A DNA stretch of 64,000 nucleotides from Daucus carota subsp. sativus (GCF_001625215.2 NC_030383.2:53750380-53814379); one strand, 5' to 3'; shown: positions 34,700 to 47,552, counted from the stretch's first letter. Notes: generated by a model not told the origin, from the letters alone. Made by a program: numbers and translations.

Positions 34700-35533
34700 A
34701 TGGCCACTCTCTCTCTCCTCTCTCTCCCATCTCTCCACCGCAAGACAACCCCCCACCTCTCTCTCCGGCCCCACACAACCCCCTCTCCCTCCTTCATCAC
34801 CTTCTCCTCTCCCTCCCCATCTCCCCCAACTCTCTCCCAAGACGACCTCAAAAAACTCGCCGCCGACAAGGCCGTCGACTACGTCAAATCCGGCATGGTC
34901 CTCGGCCTCGGCACCGGCTCCACCGCCGCCTTCGTCGTCTCCAAGCTCGGCGAACTCCTCGCCAACAACGCCCTCACTGACATTGTAGGTATCCCCACTT
35001 CTCAACGCACTTATGAACAAGCATTGTCTCTTAACATTCCTTTATCGACTCTCGATGCTCATCCGCATCTCGATTTAGCAATCGACGGTGCGGATGAGGT
35101 GGACCCTGATTTGAATTTAGTCAAGGGCCGTGGAGGTGCCCTTTTGAGGGAGAAGATGGTGGAGGCTGCTTCCGATAAGTTTGTTGTAGTTGTGGATGAT
35201 TCCAAGCTTGTTAGCGGGCTCGGTGGGAGTGGACTTGCAATGCCGGTTGAGGTTGTGCAGTTTTGTTGGAAGTATAATTTGGTCAGGTTGCAAGATATGT
35301 TTAAGGATCAAGGGGTAGAGGCCAAATTAAGATTAGATGGGGAGAAACCGTATGTCACGGATAATATGAACTATATTGTGGATTTGTATTTCAAGACTCC
35401 GATCACGGATGCTCCTGCTGCTGGGAAAGAGATTTCGAGTTTGGAAGGTGTGGTGGAACATGGGCTGTTTCTTGATATGACCACTGCAGTGATTATTGCT
35501 GGTAGTGATGGAGTTAGTGTTAAGAGCAAGTGA
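34700..35533 (+). CDS. Ribose-5-phosphate isomerase A, plastid form, 277 aa
   Basis: It interconverts ribose-5-phosphate and ribulose-5-phosphate in the Calvin-Benson cycle and the plastid pentose phosphate pathway. It has no introns. Residues 1 to about 45 are rich in Ser, Thr, Pro and Leu, fitting a transit peptide. The mature part begins SQDDLKKLAADKAV. GTGST (71-75) forms the phosphate-binding loop, DGADE (129-133) carries catalytic Asp residues, and KGRGGALLREK (142-152) holds the catalytic Lys and Glu region. The tail has VEHGLFLDM. I chose the ATG at 34700 because its context is CCATGG and it gives a length like the Arabidopsis plastid enzyme; an in-frame ATG at 34652 would add 16 residues. 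The first 100 or so codons favour C at the third position, whereas the rest is AT-leaning like its surroundings. It closely resembles what I recall as At3g04790. Confidence 0.96.
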   Translation: MATLSLLSLPSLHRKTTPHLSLRPHTTPSPSFITFSSPSPSPPTLSQDDLKKLAADKAVDYVKSGMVLGLGTGSTAAFVVSKLGELLANNALTDIVGIPTSQRTYEQALSLNIPLSTLDAHPHLDLAIDGADEVDPDLNLVKGRGGALLREKMVEAASDKFVVVVDDSKLVSGLGGSGLAMPVEVVQFCWKYNLVRLQDMFKDQGVEAKLRLDGEKPYVTDNMNYIVDLYFKTPITDAPAAGKEISSLEGVVEHGLFLDMTTAVIIAGSDGVSVKSK

Positions 35534-35615
35534 TTTATGGTGAGAAATTCAGAACTGTGTTTTAATTGTGGAAGGTTTTCGTGAATTTGTTGTAACTTAA
35601 TATATGTGATATATG

Positions 35616-35621
35616 AATAAA
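35616..35621 (+). terminator. Polyadenylation signal of the isomerase gene
   Basis: AATAAA lies 83 bp after the stop codon, with T/G-rich sequence (gaatttgttgtaa) just upstream, the usual arrangement in plant 3' ends. Confidence 0.6.
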
Positions 35622-35659
35622 GTTTTGATTGTTTGTACAATTTTGGGTCAAAATTGAAT

Positions 35660-35980
35660 AAATGTACACTGATTTACTTTGATGTGTCTGGTTCTTGTGT
35701 TGCTTAAAGGAAGAAATATGGAGTTAGATGATTGTGCTTGATTGCTTTGTTTGACTTATTGTCCGTAGATGTTTTTGTTTGAATGTTGATTCAATATATT
35801 CATGTGCATAGATGAGTTAATATGTTGAATTAGGAATGCTTGCTGGGTAATTTGACAATATGTTGCTGATGTTGGAAAGTGTCGCTTAAATTTACTAAAT
35901 GTGCCCTAATTTACTTTGATGTATTTGGTTCTTGTGTTGCTTAAAGGAAGAAATTTTGAGCTGTTGGACGATTGTACTTG
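35660..35980. repeat. Imperfect direct repeat downstream of the isomerase gene
   Basis: gatttactttgatgtgtctg, ggttcttgtgttgcttaaag and the gaagaaat..gatgattgt region recur at about 35668-35745 and 35908-35980. It is short, non-coding and probably an old local duplication. Confidence 0.55.
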
Positions 35981-38851
35981 TATTGAAATTTTGGGTTGTT
36001 GGATGATTGTGCTTGACTGCTTGTATTGTTTTTTCTTGAGATATTGTTGATTGATGCTTCTGTTTGAATGTTGATTATATATACTAGTTTATATGGTAAA
36101 ATTCAATGCTTGATGGATAATCGTATAGTGCATTGTTGTAAAGCGTTTTTCTTTAGCAGACAAAACTTTTCTCATAAATTAACATATAGTGAACATCTTT
36201 CTAGAATTGTTTAAATAACTCTGATATTCAATTGTGGCATTCGAGAATCTTGTCGGAACATTCAGAAATGTTGCAGATCGAATTCCCTTAGGATCTGTTA
36301 TGTAAGATTAGTAGTAGGGGATGAAGGACGGAGCTGCATGTTGGAGCTTTTTGTATAATTAGTTTAAAATGGATTCTTCAACTTTATATCCCCTTCATCT
36401 TGCACCATATTTATAATAACCATATTATTAGTTATAGCATCATCAGCACAGAAGAAATTGTGAAATGGAGTACTTCCATGATCCCATAGCAATTTGATCC
36501 TATGAGAAGTTGTGACCTTAATTGGAAATGGTTGACTAAAGACTTTAAGTATAAAATGTCCTTAGTATTGAAGTTTTAATGGTATCTATGAAGATGTGAA
36601 TTTGGAGGTCCAGGCACAATGTTGAGTCTTGAAATGCTTGCAATAGATGAAAGTCTCTTAATGCTTAAAATTTTATGCTTTATCATTTTAGATAACATGT
36701 CTTGCAGGTGGATACTAGAAAGGATGTTGAGGTGGGGTTAGGATGGGGTGCTTTACTTATCAGGCTTAATGAATGTACCCTTTAATTGACGTGAATCTGT
36801 GATTCCTCTAACTCTTATAACCAGTAAACACATAATATCAGTAGAAATCAGATCTCTTCTCACCTGCTTTTGCTTTTATTGCTATTTATATAAATTCTTG
36901 TGTAAGCACTACATTTAAGTTCTGAGTTCACATTATTTTTTCTAAATTTTGCTTTGTTCAGCATATATGGATCGAATCTTTTTTGCATTGATGTGTTTGT
37001 TGACCAAGTGCAGTTCCCTTCTCTCTGTTTATCTTTTGGTGGATTATATAGGGGATCATTCAGTATGTTAGTTTGATTTTCCTTTGCCAAGTTAATATAT
37101 CAGTTTTGAAGCAGGAAATATGGGAAAATGAGGATAAAGGACAAATGTTTTGTATTTACCTTTTCTTTTGAGTAATTTAGTGTTTGGTTGACTAGTAGGG
37201 TGAGGCAACAATCGAAGCTTCTCTTAGTGTTTAGATGCAATATGATATCCACTAAAACATGACTTTCCTTTGTGATCTGCTTGCATAGAGTCTTGCTTTG
37301 TTGTGAGATTTACTAGATTTCTTTTGTGTGAAATTAAAATTTTGCTTAAACCAGTAATGATTTGTTATGTTGTGAAATAGATGCAATGCATAACCAGAGT
37401 CTAGAACTAGATTCATATGGTATCATTTATGTGCAATTGTGAGCTATATTTCCACTTTTCAGGCCTTAACATCTTACAAGTCGTTAGTTTAGAAGTACCT
37501 GGAGCTATATTTCCGCTTTTCAGGCCTTAACATCTGACTAGCCATGGAACTTGTTAAGATATTGCAGAAAAACAGAGAACATGCTGAGTTGCTGACAGCA
37601 AACATTGTTTATTTCTGTGCAAGCTCATTTGATGTAACTTTAAAGTTTGGATAGTTGCCTGCAGCATCCGGTGATACTTCAAAAAATTTCCGTTCTGTAA
37701 ACATGGAAATATTTTAGTACTTGTTCTGTAACATTTGTTTATTGCCAAGATAAACAAAGCTAAACATTTTGTTTATAACTATCATCTTATCTCACTGTCT
37801 ATACCCCGTACTGCTTAGCAGAGCTTGTAATTCGGGAACCAACTAATAGTTGGAAGATGTTTGAACAATTCTTGAGCACAACCCTTTTAAAGTACTAGCT
37901 TATTCAGGATAGAAACTTGATGAGCATGTGTGCTGTTTGACATAGGGATACATGATAGAAGTGTTAATATAATTCTTCGCCCTTGCCTTTTTGAAATTCC
38001 TCGGGTAACATACTTTATGCAGGTTCCGAACATTGTAATCTTGAAGAATTTTTTTTGGTACTGTTTCTTTAATGCCCTCATAGAGTTGCTAATCAAGTGT
38101 TAGTAGTTACTGAGCTTAGAATGTAAGTGAGATGTCTTGTTGAAGCCAAGTGATTTTGTTTTGATTGTAAATGGATCATTTTCTTCTGGTGTAAAATGAA
38201 TCAATCCCTATCCAAACCTCCATCACAAAACAAGAGGATATGCTTTTGTTGATCAACTGAATCTCCCATCTATTGAACATTTGAAATATAACAACCAAAC
38301 ATGAGGTTGTTGGGACCACTCTTCTAGTGGAAAGTTATTCACTTTCACTTCTTTGGGCTTAATAGAGTATACATCTATTGTACAAGAAAATATTGCACAT
38401 TTTCTGTGTTGCATTAGAACCCTTAAGTGGTCACCTCTCAACAAAAATCTCAGTCTCATGTAATGATCGATATCCATATATAAACCCTTCTAATAACTCT
38501 ATTATCATTGTTTTTAAGGTAACAATCGTTCACATGATACTTCAAATCAAAAATGCGAAACAAGAGCTATTTTGTCACTAGCAACTTAAAGGTAGGATTA
38601 TATAAAGATAGACCTGGGTTATACATGACGGAGGTTATCAGCAAAAGTAACGATGTTGCCTCCCATGAGGTTGGTTATCTGAGAGATTAAAATCTTGGTG
38701 CAACTTTAAAACAAAGTACTATAGAATTTTTACTTAACCAGACAAAGATTGCCCAGTAACTTTCATGTGACTTCCACCATTCCATCTACGTATGCTGGTC
38801 CTGCTTGAAGCCTTTTCCATAGAAGACGAAATTGTAGTTGCTGCTGTTAAT
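35981..38851. other. Intergenic region between the isomerase and PSF2 genes
   Basis: Short frames only, with no exon support. A 30-bp direct repeat (agctatatttccacttttca...) occurs at about 37442 and 37502. The end next to 38852 should hold the 3' UTR of the minus-strand PSF2 gene, so the two genes converge here. Confidence 0.45.
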
Positions 38852-41800
38852 TTATCGAGGTCGAAGCGGTCGCTGGAAGACGAGACATGAATTAATAGAC
38901 AGAAACTAATCATACAACTAAGTGGCTTTTAATTGTTGTTTGAGAAAGGAAAATTGTGAGTCATTCTTCACAATAATGCAAGATTTACATATTATGATTA
39001 AATGGTTTTTTTTGTCAGAATATTATCAGTAAATGTTATATACAAAGGAGATGAAGAAATTCCTAGTAATCAAATTTTTATGATTGCTACTTCCAGTATT
39101 TAAAAATTTAAAAAGTGAACTTACTCTTGGTCCACGATCAGGTGCTTGTGTACGTGCATCAGGCCTTCTCTCTGCATCTTGTATCATCTCTGGACTATCA
39201 AGTTTATAAAATGTCTCGAGAGCTTTTGCAACAAATGGGCGTACTATATTCACTTCCATTGCTGACAAGTTCAACAGCTGCAGTTTCAGAGAAGAGATTA
39301 AAGGGTAGCTATAAAGATAGCATGAAATGTGTATCTTCTCTTTTCTTGTCATTATACTCTGTATGTTTTGGCTTGGGTGGAAAAGAAGGCTGGGGAAGGG
39401 GTCGTATGGGTGATTTCTTTAGCATCTAACTTTTCATTCACATTCTCTCAGTTAAATAAAGCACAAACACCCCACATTTTGATATATATGAAGAATGTGT
39501 ACCACCAACACTATCCCCCTCCAGTAGCACAAACACCAACCAGTTTCTGCATCCCGTCCTGAAAATCTTGAGTAATTTAAATATTTTTATGGTACTTTGC
39601 ATTTTATATATAGTTGCCACGTAGTTCTAAGAATATCTATAGTTAGTTACATTAAACCTAGCGAAGCAGGATAACTTGGGTCATAGGCATAGTATATTAG
39701 TATCTGAACTCCGAAGTGGTGGCAACTTTTCAGCTGCATTAGACAACTAGAATGGTGCTCTGTACAATAGTCATCAACATGAAAATACATAATTTATCTC
39801 ATTTTTACTCCACCTTGCACCTTTTACCATGGCAGATAGGTGATTTATATATCCCTATTCCCAAGGACGAGGCATATATTTTACAGATGATGCTTACGTT
39901 ATATATTCATGATGATATAATCTTCAAAGCAGAGGCCAATTATACCTTTACTGCATAAGTACGTTCAGATATTATCTCTAATCCCGTGCCAATTTTGTGG
40001 AATCTAACATCTTTGATGTCTTCAATAAGAGACCTCACCTACAAGAACAATTAATATTATACTCTAGGCGAAAGTAACAACGAAGAAATTTACTAACATA
40101 TACAGTTTTAGGCTTACCATATATATGTCTGGAATGTCATCACGAGCACTACAGAACAGAAAAAATAGATCAACCTTTTGTAAGAAAATTTATGCCAGGT
40201 ATAACTGTAGTCTATAGAAAATATGCGAATATACTCACTGGTCGAAAAGAAGTCTTGCTATTTCTACATAATGGAATGGAAGTGGTTGAAAATCCCTAGC
40301 TGAGTCACGCTCTGCTTCCAAGACCTGCGTTAACTTTTCTGTTCACATAGCAAACGTCAATGTCAGACCAGTTTGCATTTTCATTTTATATAAATAACTA
40401 TACAATACTATTATTCTAAACAGGGAATCGAGAAAATTAAAATGCCTTATAAGCAAGAGACGAGCTAAGTCTTACATCTAGAAAAAATAGCAAGTAGAAT
40501 TTATGCCTTTACAAGCATCAGACAATCTAAACTTTACATCTAGAAAAAGTTAGCAAGTAGAGTATGCCACATAACCCGATACAAACACCTTAAGTATCCC
40601 TAAAAGACAACACAAAAGAAGCTTGTTATATTCTCTGAACAAGTTGTCAAAATCAGAAGCATGTGATCATGGTATAAAACTGCTTCTTTTACCTTATTTT
40701 CTTAAAAAACTACTGCTGTTTTACCTTGATGGCTTGATTGATCTGAATGTAATGCCAATATTACTAGCAATTCCCGGTTTCCTAAAATATACAACATTAA
40801 ACAAAGATCACATGGACTTTCGTTTACCCTTCTCAAAATTCTCACCACTCAAATGAGGTAAACATTTACTTAACATTATCTCCATGTAAAGATTGGAATA
40901 ACAGGGCAGCAATGTCAGACTAATCGAAACATATCCGTCTGACCAAACACAAAATCTGAATTTCGAGTGTCAATGCCCACATCCGAGTGACAAGCGTCCG
41001 ACATGGTCACTGTAGGTGAAAATAAGGGTCAGCATAACATAGAATGTACCTCACCTAAGATGGTATACTTTACAGTCCCAAATCTCCAATTCTATAGGGC
41101 AGGAGGGCAAAGCCTTCACTTTCCCTGTCGAGTAGGGCTAAACGGCTTTGTTACCCCCAGCTTAGCATATCGCAACACAGTCATGTTATTATCCAAATCA
41201 TATGGCTCCATGGTATAAAACTGCTGCTTGAACTATATCTACTATTTCCTAATCATGTTTCAAAAACTAGTTTTTATGATATGATAATCACTACTGCTAT
41301 TAGCTATCCTATATACAGTTTTAAAGTATCTTACATGAACTTTCATCAACTAAAAGTATTCTTCTAAAAACTTAACAGTCAACAGTCAAACAAGGTACTG
41401 GCTCTCTACACTTATTTCAGTATTAGGTACTTTCTAAACAAGGTACCAATGGCAGAGTATTTAGGAAAATTGCATCTGACCAGACACTCTATCTGAGGTA
41501 CTGGCTTTCTGTGCCTCTAAGGATCAGAGGCCATTTCATTATAAAATCCATATATGTGTTCATTTAAATTGGGAAATAATGCAGCTTATGCAAATTAAGG
41601 AATATACAGAGTTTGTCAATCTCATGGAAATGTGCTATTCAAAATTCTAGGAAGCATGTACTCTTCAAAATGGGTGCCGTATGCATGTCCGATCCGTTGG
41701 CTCCGCTGAGTACGTGCCGGACTCACCAAGTGGCATGTCGACACACATACGGCAGTTGATGCCTTAGACACAGGAACAACACAGGGGCGACAAGGCACAC

Positions 41801-42901
41801 CTTAAACAGCCCAATAAACTTCTTTTAACCTAATTTTAGAGCCTTTCTCATCTCTTTTCTCTGCATAATTTTTTTCTCATCTGCACCTCTTTTTCTTTTC
41901 TCTCTTCTGCAAAAAATGCTTTAAGGACTACACTTTTACAAAACAAGAGGGTTTAAATTAAGAAATGCTAGACACCAAACAAACAAACTTCGAAAAAGGC
42001 CCGACTATCGTCTCATATGGATTCTTCAATGAATGAAAATGCATCAGAATGAATCTTATATAATATATTTGATTACCACTTATTGTAAAGACGTTTAATA
42101 ATATTTGGTTATAAGCTAGCACGCCTAAAAGTAGTAACAAATAAACGTAGGCTTCTCACTTAATTCAAAAAGAGGTAATGATAAAGAGTAGGCATCTCAC
42201 TTAATTCATCCAAGATGAGCCCCGACTAATGAATCCTCAACATCCAATTTCTATCAAAATTTTACTTTTAAACTTTTTCCTATGTTGCTATATACTATTA
42301 TCACTCCGTGTTCAAGTGCATAACATCCGATTATCAGTTTTCATAGTTATGAGATTCTCTTTAAACCGAATTCAATTTTTTCCTAATATTCAGTCTGCAA
42401 AATTACTGTAGCTAATTTAGGTGAATGAGCAAACTCACCGACTGACATCCAATCAGGAAGTCTTATTGTACACTTCCCTCTCTTCTTTAAGGCCACTGCT
42501 AACCATAAAGGCACCTGAGTTGCAATTTGCGGACGAAAAGGGCCAAAATCCCCCTACAAATCATGAAAAATAACAAATACATCAACTGATCAACCAAAAG
42601 GAGCACATAAAAAAAGAGAGTACAGGTGTGGGATATCGAAAAGTACAGATATCAAATTAAGAGGATCCATCCTTATGTTCGGAACAATCTCAACCATTTC
42701 ATCTTCAGCAAGAAACTCCAACTGCAAAGATCAAATCCCACTATCAAAATCTCTCAATAATTGAGGCCCAAATTGTACAAATTATGAAATACCCAATATC
42801 ACTAAACCATCAAAATTGCATCTTTATGATGCAATCCTCCAAGAAAACAAAACCCCACATCGAATCGAGGCCTAAGTTATACATAGAGAGGGAGAAGGAG
42901 G

Positions 42902-42965
<64 letters not shown>

Positions 42966-43016
42966 CACCTCTGCAGCAGAAAAAGCAGAGCCATGAGGAT
43001 CGGATTGACTTGCCAT
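38852..43016 (-). CDS. PSF2: GINS complex subunit PSF2, 8 exons, 211 aa
   Basis: Minus-strand exons: 43016-42969, 42721-42647, 42553-42439, 40338-40239, 40148-40118, 40038-39946, 39277-39125, 38872-38852. All introns are GT..AG and the joined 636-bp frame is open. PSF2 joins SLD5, PSF1 and PSF3 in GINS, which with CDC45 and MCM2-7 forms the replicative helicase in the nucleus. Diagnostic runs are [86 protein letters not shown] and [13 protein letters not shown], in the known order. The C terminus is basic (RPLRPR). The ATG at 43016 is preferred over one two codons upstream because MASQSDPH matches the family start. Intron 1 contains a long GA microsatellite; intron 3 is 2.1 kb. Length matches the family. 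Confidence 0.96.
42907..42961. repeat. (GA)n microsatellite in PSF2 intron 1
   Basis: An almost perfect run of about 27 GA units ends 7 bp before the exon 1/intron 1 junction. On the PSF2 pre-mRNA it is a CU tract immediately downstream of the donor GTGACA. The Ser/Leu and Arg/Glu frames across it are artefacts. Confidence 0.95.
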
Positions 43017-44680
43017 GCCCAAAAGATTTTGAACAAATCAGTACAGAGATGAAAGGCGAAATGGTTTAAAAAATGTATGGCACCAGACAGAGTTCAGACC
43101 CTGTTAAGCTGAAATGCGATGGCGGGAAATTTGGCGGCCTATAATTTGATGTACATGGCAACCGGTAAACAAACCCTATAACTCGATCGATTATAAACGG
43201 TCGGTCGACAAATTTGTGATTGATTTTTCGTTATCACCAATTCACCGTTTGAAATATTAATATCGCAAATATCATGACATAAAAAATCCTCAATTAACGA
43301 TATAGTGTTTTTGTTTTTGATATTAATCAAAAATCTTGTCAATGATAGTATTTGTTAAGATTAAAAAGACATGACATTATTTTGTGTAGCGTTTAGCTGG
43401 ACTAAAAGAAGAAAATATAACACAATATAGCGTTTTCTCCAACATTAATAAATGATGTTTGTGATCATTTCCTCAATCTCTGTTATTTAGAACGTACTCA
43501 TGTATTTTGTGATATTGGTGATCTTTACTCACAGATTCAGGAAGGGTGAGGTAGTGGTTAACGGGTTAATTTTTTTAATCTAAATCTAATCCAAGATCCA
43601 ATAAATCATTACATTCAATCCAAATCTGATCCGCATAATCCGTGAAGCGAATGAAATAAATCAAATTTCTTTTTCGATCGAAAATACTATGTGAAATCTT
43701 CTTGTAATAATTTATTAATATATGTATATACACATATATGAATAATAAATAAATATCATTTTAATTTTATAATTCATTTATATTATATTAAAATAAAATA
43801 AATATTTATAATATTAATATAAAATATATTTAATATTATATACATAAGTTTTTTGGTTGGCCTGAATTCAAGACAAAAATGACTCATTATTTTCGATTCG
43901 ATTATAGTTGTATATTATTTACAATTATGTTATCAATATATATGCTCAAGTTTTTAACTAAATTTTATTAATTTAATATTATAAATTAATATTAATTATG
44001 ATACTATATATTATGCATTTATATTATACTTTTATTTTCATAGAAAAATTATGATCATTAATATCATTTCATCTTCATTATTATCATACTTACATTTTAT
44101 TCTTCTTGCTAGTTATCGTATCTCTAAATTTGTAAATATATTTATACAACTTCATTTAAAAAATTATGTAACAAATAATATAATATAATATTTATATTTT
44201 CATTTATAAATATTTATTTTAAATGCATAAAGCACACAAACAGTACTGTACGATATTTTTGTGGTGTGGTGTTAAATGATTTTTAAGTAACACAATGCGG
44301 TTGCAGTTTGAAAATTTTAGCAAACTGCGCGTTACGAGTTAGTTCGCAGCTTTGAGAAAAAATCTCACCGCACAACCCATATCGCGAATACCTCTAGTAT
44401 GGTGAACTAAGATACGTGAAATCCTTTGAATTTCAAGTCTTCTATTCACATGTCTGATTAATAATTCAATAATCTGTCATCAATTAATTTTGATGAAACT
44501 CTTCTATAATTGTATTTATTTCACGTCATACCTACGTCAAGTTAAGGGGTTGTTCTTCATGGATCAGGTTAGTGAAAGTGAGAGTGTTTTGCGTATCAAA
44601 ATTATAGCATTAAGTGTTGCGAGAATGTTATGAGATGACAATGTAGTTGAAAAGACGATTTGAAAATTTTGAAAGAATAC
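43017..44680. other. AT-rich region upstream of PSF2
   Basis: No gene-like frames. The first few hundred bases should contain the PSF2 promoter; the rest (43.6-44.3 kb) is nearly pure A/T with long repetitive strings. Confidence 0.45.
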
Positions 44681-44689
44681 TCTCGCTGT

Positions 44690-44740
44690 TCTGATTAGAC
44701 TTCGAGGACGAAATCTTTTTTAAGGAGGTGAGTCCTTAAA
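44690..44740 (+). mobile_element. Trace of a Ty3/gypsy retrotransposon 3' end
   Basis: ttcgaggacgaaatcttttt followed by aaggaggtg matches the very common end of Ty3/gypsy pol (RGRN..F) running into the polypurine tract. Upstream frames are broken, and no paired LTRs could be recognised. Confidence 0.5.
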
Positions 44741-45624
44741 TAATTGTATTCAGACATTTGATATTATTAAGATTTTGAGATATTTTTTCATTTTATTTTA
44801 TATATCGCTTGTAAAAGACTTAGATGTGATGTCGTATTATTAATATGCATTATATTTGAACATATGTATATGATAATTATCCTATATACCGTGTACTTAA
44901 ATTTTGACCCTCCATAATAATCGTGATATGCATGTGGATTTATATCATGTCACATATGTTATGAGTGGCGAAATGGATTTCTTAATTAATATTAGTGACA
45001 TTAATAAGAAATAAGTTCATATAAATCAAATCAGATTTTAGAGACCACAACTCGAATTTTGACCTTTACCGAGATGTTCACATGAGGAGCTTCATATGAC
45101 TTTTTTTTTTTTTTTTTTTATCATTTTGTATGATGAAATAAACTTTCAAAGCCATGTTATTTGTTTAGGAAATAAATAAACGTAGGTTGATTTCGTCAGA
45201 ATGCATAAAATAAGGACTTTAATTTTGACCCTGATCTAGTTATGCAATCTGGAAATCATAATATTCTTAATTAATAATGTTAGAATATACTTGATTCTGA
45301 TGATAACATGATCTTGGTATATCATGTATTTTGTTTTAAGTGTTGTAATTATCAACGTATAACCTCTATTTGTTGATTGAACACTTATCAACTCATAAGT
45401 ATCCTGTTGCATATTCAAGTTGGAATCTTCATCAACACATAATATCTAATGTATTATTAGATGATAATTCAATGATCCATCAACAAATATATAGAAGGGT
45501 ATTTGTGGATATACTCCTTTCTGACATATTAATTGCAATGATACTACCTTTTTCAAAAACATGCACATTTACGTTCATTTCGCAAAACTTGCCTATAATT
45601 TACAAATATACGGTTCTTGCTCTC

Positions 45625-45690
45625 CCTATCTCTCTCTCTCTCTTTGCTCTCTCTCCACTTTCCTCTCTCTCTCTCTCGCTTTACTCTCTC
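45625..45690. repeat. CT-rich microsatellite
   Basis: Runs of tctctctctc broken by ttgctctctccactttcc. The 123-aa frame that ends here is LTR-type sequence plus this tract, not a gene. Confidence 0.85.
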
Positions 45691-46029
45691 TCAATCGGTG
45701 AGATGAATTGGGTTTCATATTTTGGAGAAATCAAATATTGATTCATACTCGATTAAAGTTAATCATATGGGTATTTGTATATAACTGTGTGTGATTGATG
45801 GTTGTATGTATTTACGGGGTTGATTGATCGCGCTAGTTTCTTTGTTTGTCGGCGGTGTGTTGATGTCGATGGATCGTCGAGGTTTGGCAGAGTGGCGGCA
45901 TCAAGGCGAAGGAGATCGAGAAAGAGAGAGGGAGAGTATACAGAGAACAATGGGCGGTAACTCTTGGTTGCTTTTGGTTGTTTTGAGTTGATTTCTGGTT
46001 CGTTTGAGTTGATATTTTTGTTGCTTTTG

Positions 46030-46240
46030 TGAATTGTGATATTATTACTGGCCCAGTAGGGACATTCATCGAACATTTGCAACCAGTTGCAACTTATTAT
46101 GCAATTAAATGTAATTTTAAAAAAAAAAACAAAGTTGCATTTGTGATTGCATATATGGTTGCTAGCAGTTGAAGATGTGGTTCCAAGTGCAACCTCCATA
46201 TTTTTGCAAATATTTTTTTAAACATAGTATCTTTTCAATT
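46030..46240. repeat. Dispersed repeat, copy 1 (related to 54765-54970)
   Basis: gatattattactggcccagtagggac followed by catttgcaac..gttgcaacttatt, gcaattaaatgtaattttaa, tgcatttgtg..ttgcatatatgg and tttttgcaaatatttttt occurs here and, in the same order and orientation, at 54765-54970. The ctgGCCCagtaGGGac start resembles a degraded Helitron hairpin end. Confidence 0.7.
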
Positions 46241-46377
46241 TGTTTTAAGAAGTGATAGTATTTTTGAAAAATTCTTTTAATATTGGGTATTTATGAAAAA
46301 AGCCTTGTATAAAATAAGTTGGTCAATTGTAAATATTCTATATATGTCATTTAATTCTAAGTGAAGGATGATCAACG

Positions 46378-46520
46378 GATGGAAAACTAGCAGATATCAA
46401 TTATCAACGGATCAAGTTTCAACTGATAAAGTTTGTAAATCAATCAACGGATGAAGTTTCAACCGATAAATTTTGTAGATCAATCAACGGATGAAGAGCA
46501 TTTCAATGGATAAATCAACA
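46378..46520. repeat. Short tandem repeat, about 50-bp unit, three copies
   Basis: Variants of atcaacggatgaagtttcaa followed by ccgataaagtttgta and aatca repeat three times between about 46400 and 46500. It sits inside the putative copia LTR. Confidence 0.65.
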
Positions 46521-47552
46521 TCCGTTGAATATGACTTGTCTTGTATTCTGACAGATCACATGAGTTGATTACATAAACTTGGACATGGAAGTCTGTTTAG
46601 GAAAACAGAGAAGAAGCAGAGATTTACTAAATCTATATAAGCAAATTGGATTAAGACAAGAATCTCGGTCAAAGATGAAGACAGTCCAGAAGACATGCAT
46701 AAGACAAGAATGAAGAACGAGACATAAAATAGAGTGTAATTTTTGTATTCTAGTTAGCTTTGTAAACTTGGAATATATAACCAAGTTGTAGCAGCACTTC
46801 ACAAGTGTGAGAAAACACAAGCAAAACTTAAAAACTTTTGTGTTCAAGTGCTGAAAGGTTTATAAAAAGCTGAATCAATAATACTTAACTAATACTTCAA
46901 AAAAAAAATAGGAGCTTCTTTTTTAATTGTAATTGCTGATTTAATCATGCATGTTTTAATATGCTTGTAATAATTTGAGAATATGTTAATTTTTAAATAA
47001 AATATTTGTTTATGAACCTATATTTTAGATATCTTTTTAGTATTTTTTTTACATAATTATTGGGTTTTGGTTAATCTGAACCAAACTGAAAACCAGTGGT
47101 TCAAGTTTGGTTTTTAAATTTCGGATTTCAATTCGGTTCGAATTTGGTGTTGAAAAACACTATTCAATTCTAGTTTGATTTTCGTCAAAACCGCACCATA
47201 CCGACCGATTGTCATACCTAATCCAAACCAATAACCGTATGCAAGACGTCACACATAATTAATATACACTATCCCGCGTATGATCTTATAGAATTCCCTC
47301 CATTTTAATTTTGAATTTTCCTTTCAATAGATGAATTTTTTTTTTTTTAAATATGACTTTACTCTATTTTTCTTCATCTTCCAACGATCAATTTGCATAC
47401 CACATATGTTATATTTCGATGTGGTTTAGAATTTTTTTCTATTTTAGTTTGTTATTTATATTCTAAGAAGATTTGTACCTTATATGTGTGTGTGAACTAG
47501 ATCTAGGCCGACCCTATTTATTCTACCTCCATCCCTAGTTAGAAAGAACAAG

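Larger units (their letters stand above)
45279..46898 (+). mobile_element. Copia-type LTR relic, interrupted
   Basis: tgttagaatatacttgattc at 45279 is a typical LTR start. From about 46365 the sequence has LTR-like features seen in copia elements: repeated atcaacggatgaagtttcaa units, then a transcript-end-like block before aatacttaactaatacttca. A segment at about 45600-46330 looks inserted, with a CT microsatellite and a Helitron-like dispersed repeat. No internal coding region is present. The edges are approximate and the two parts may be separate relics. Confidence 0.4.

Noticed and set aside
34646..35020. 124-codon Gly/Glu-rich minus-strand frame
   Set aside because: Antisense of the GC-rich 5' part of the plastid isomerase gene.
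41735..41744. Second RTGTCGACAY match (ATGTCGACAC)
   Set aside because: It lies in PSF2 intron 3, far from the ZIP promoter and inside another transcription unit; most likely chance.
42784..43022. Opposed frames of about 70 codons with Arg/Glu or Ser/Leu repeats
   Set aside because: They are translations of the GA microsatellite in PSF2 intron 1 and flanking exon 1; the true exon ends at 42969.
45370..45741. 123-codon frame
   Set aside because: LTR-type non-coding sequence plus a CT microsatellite.
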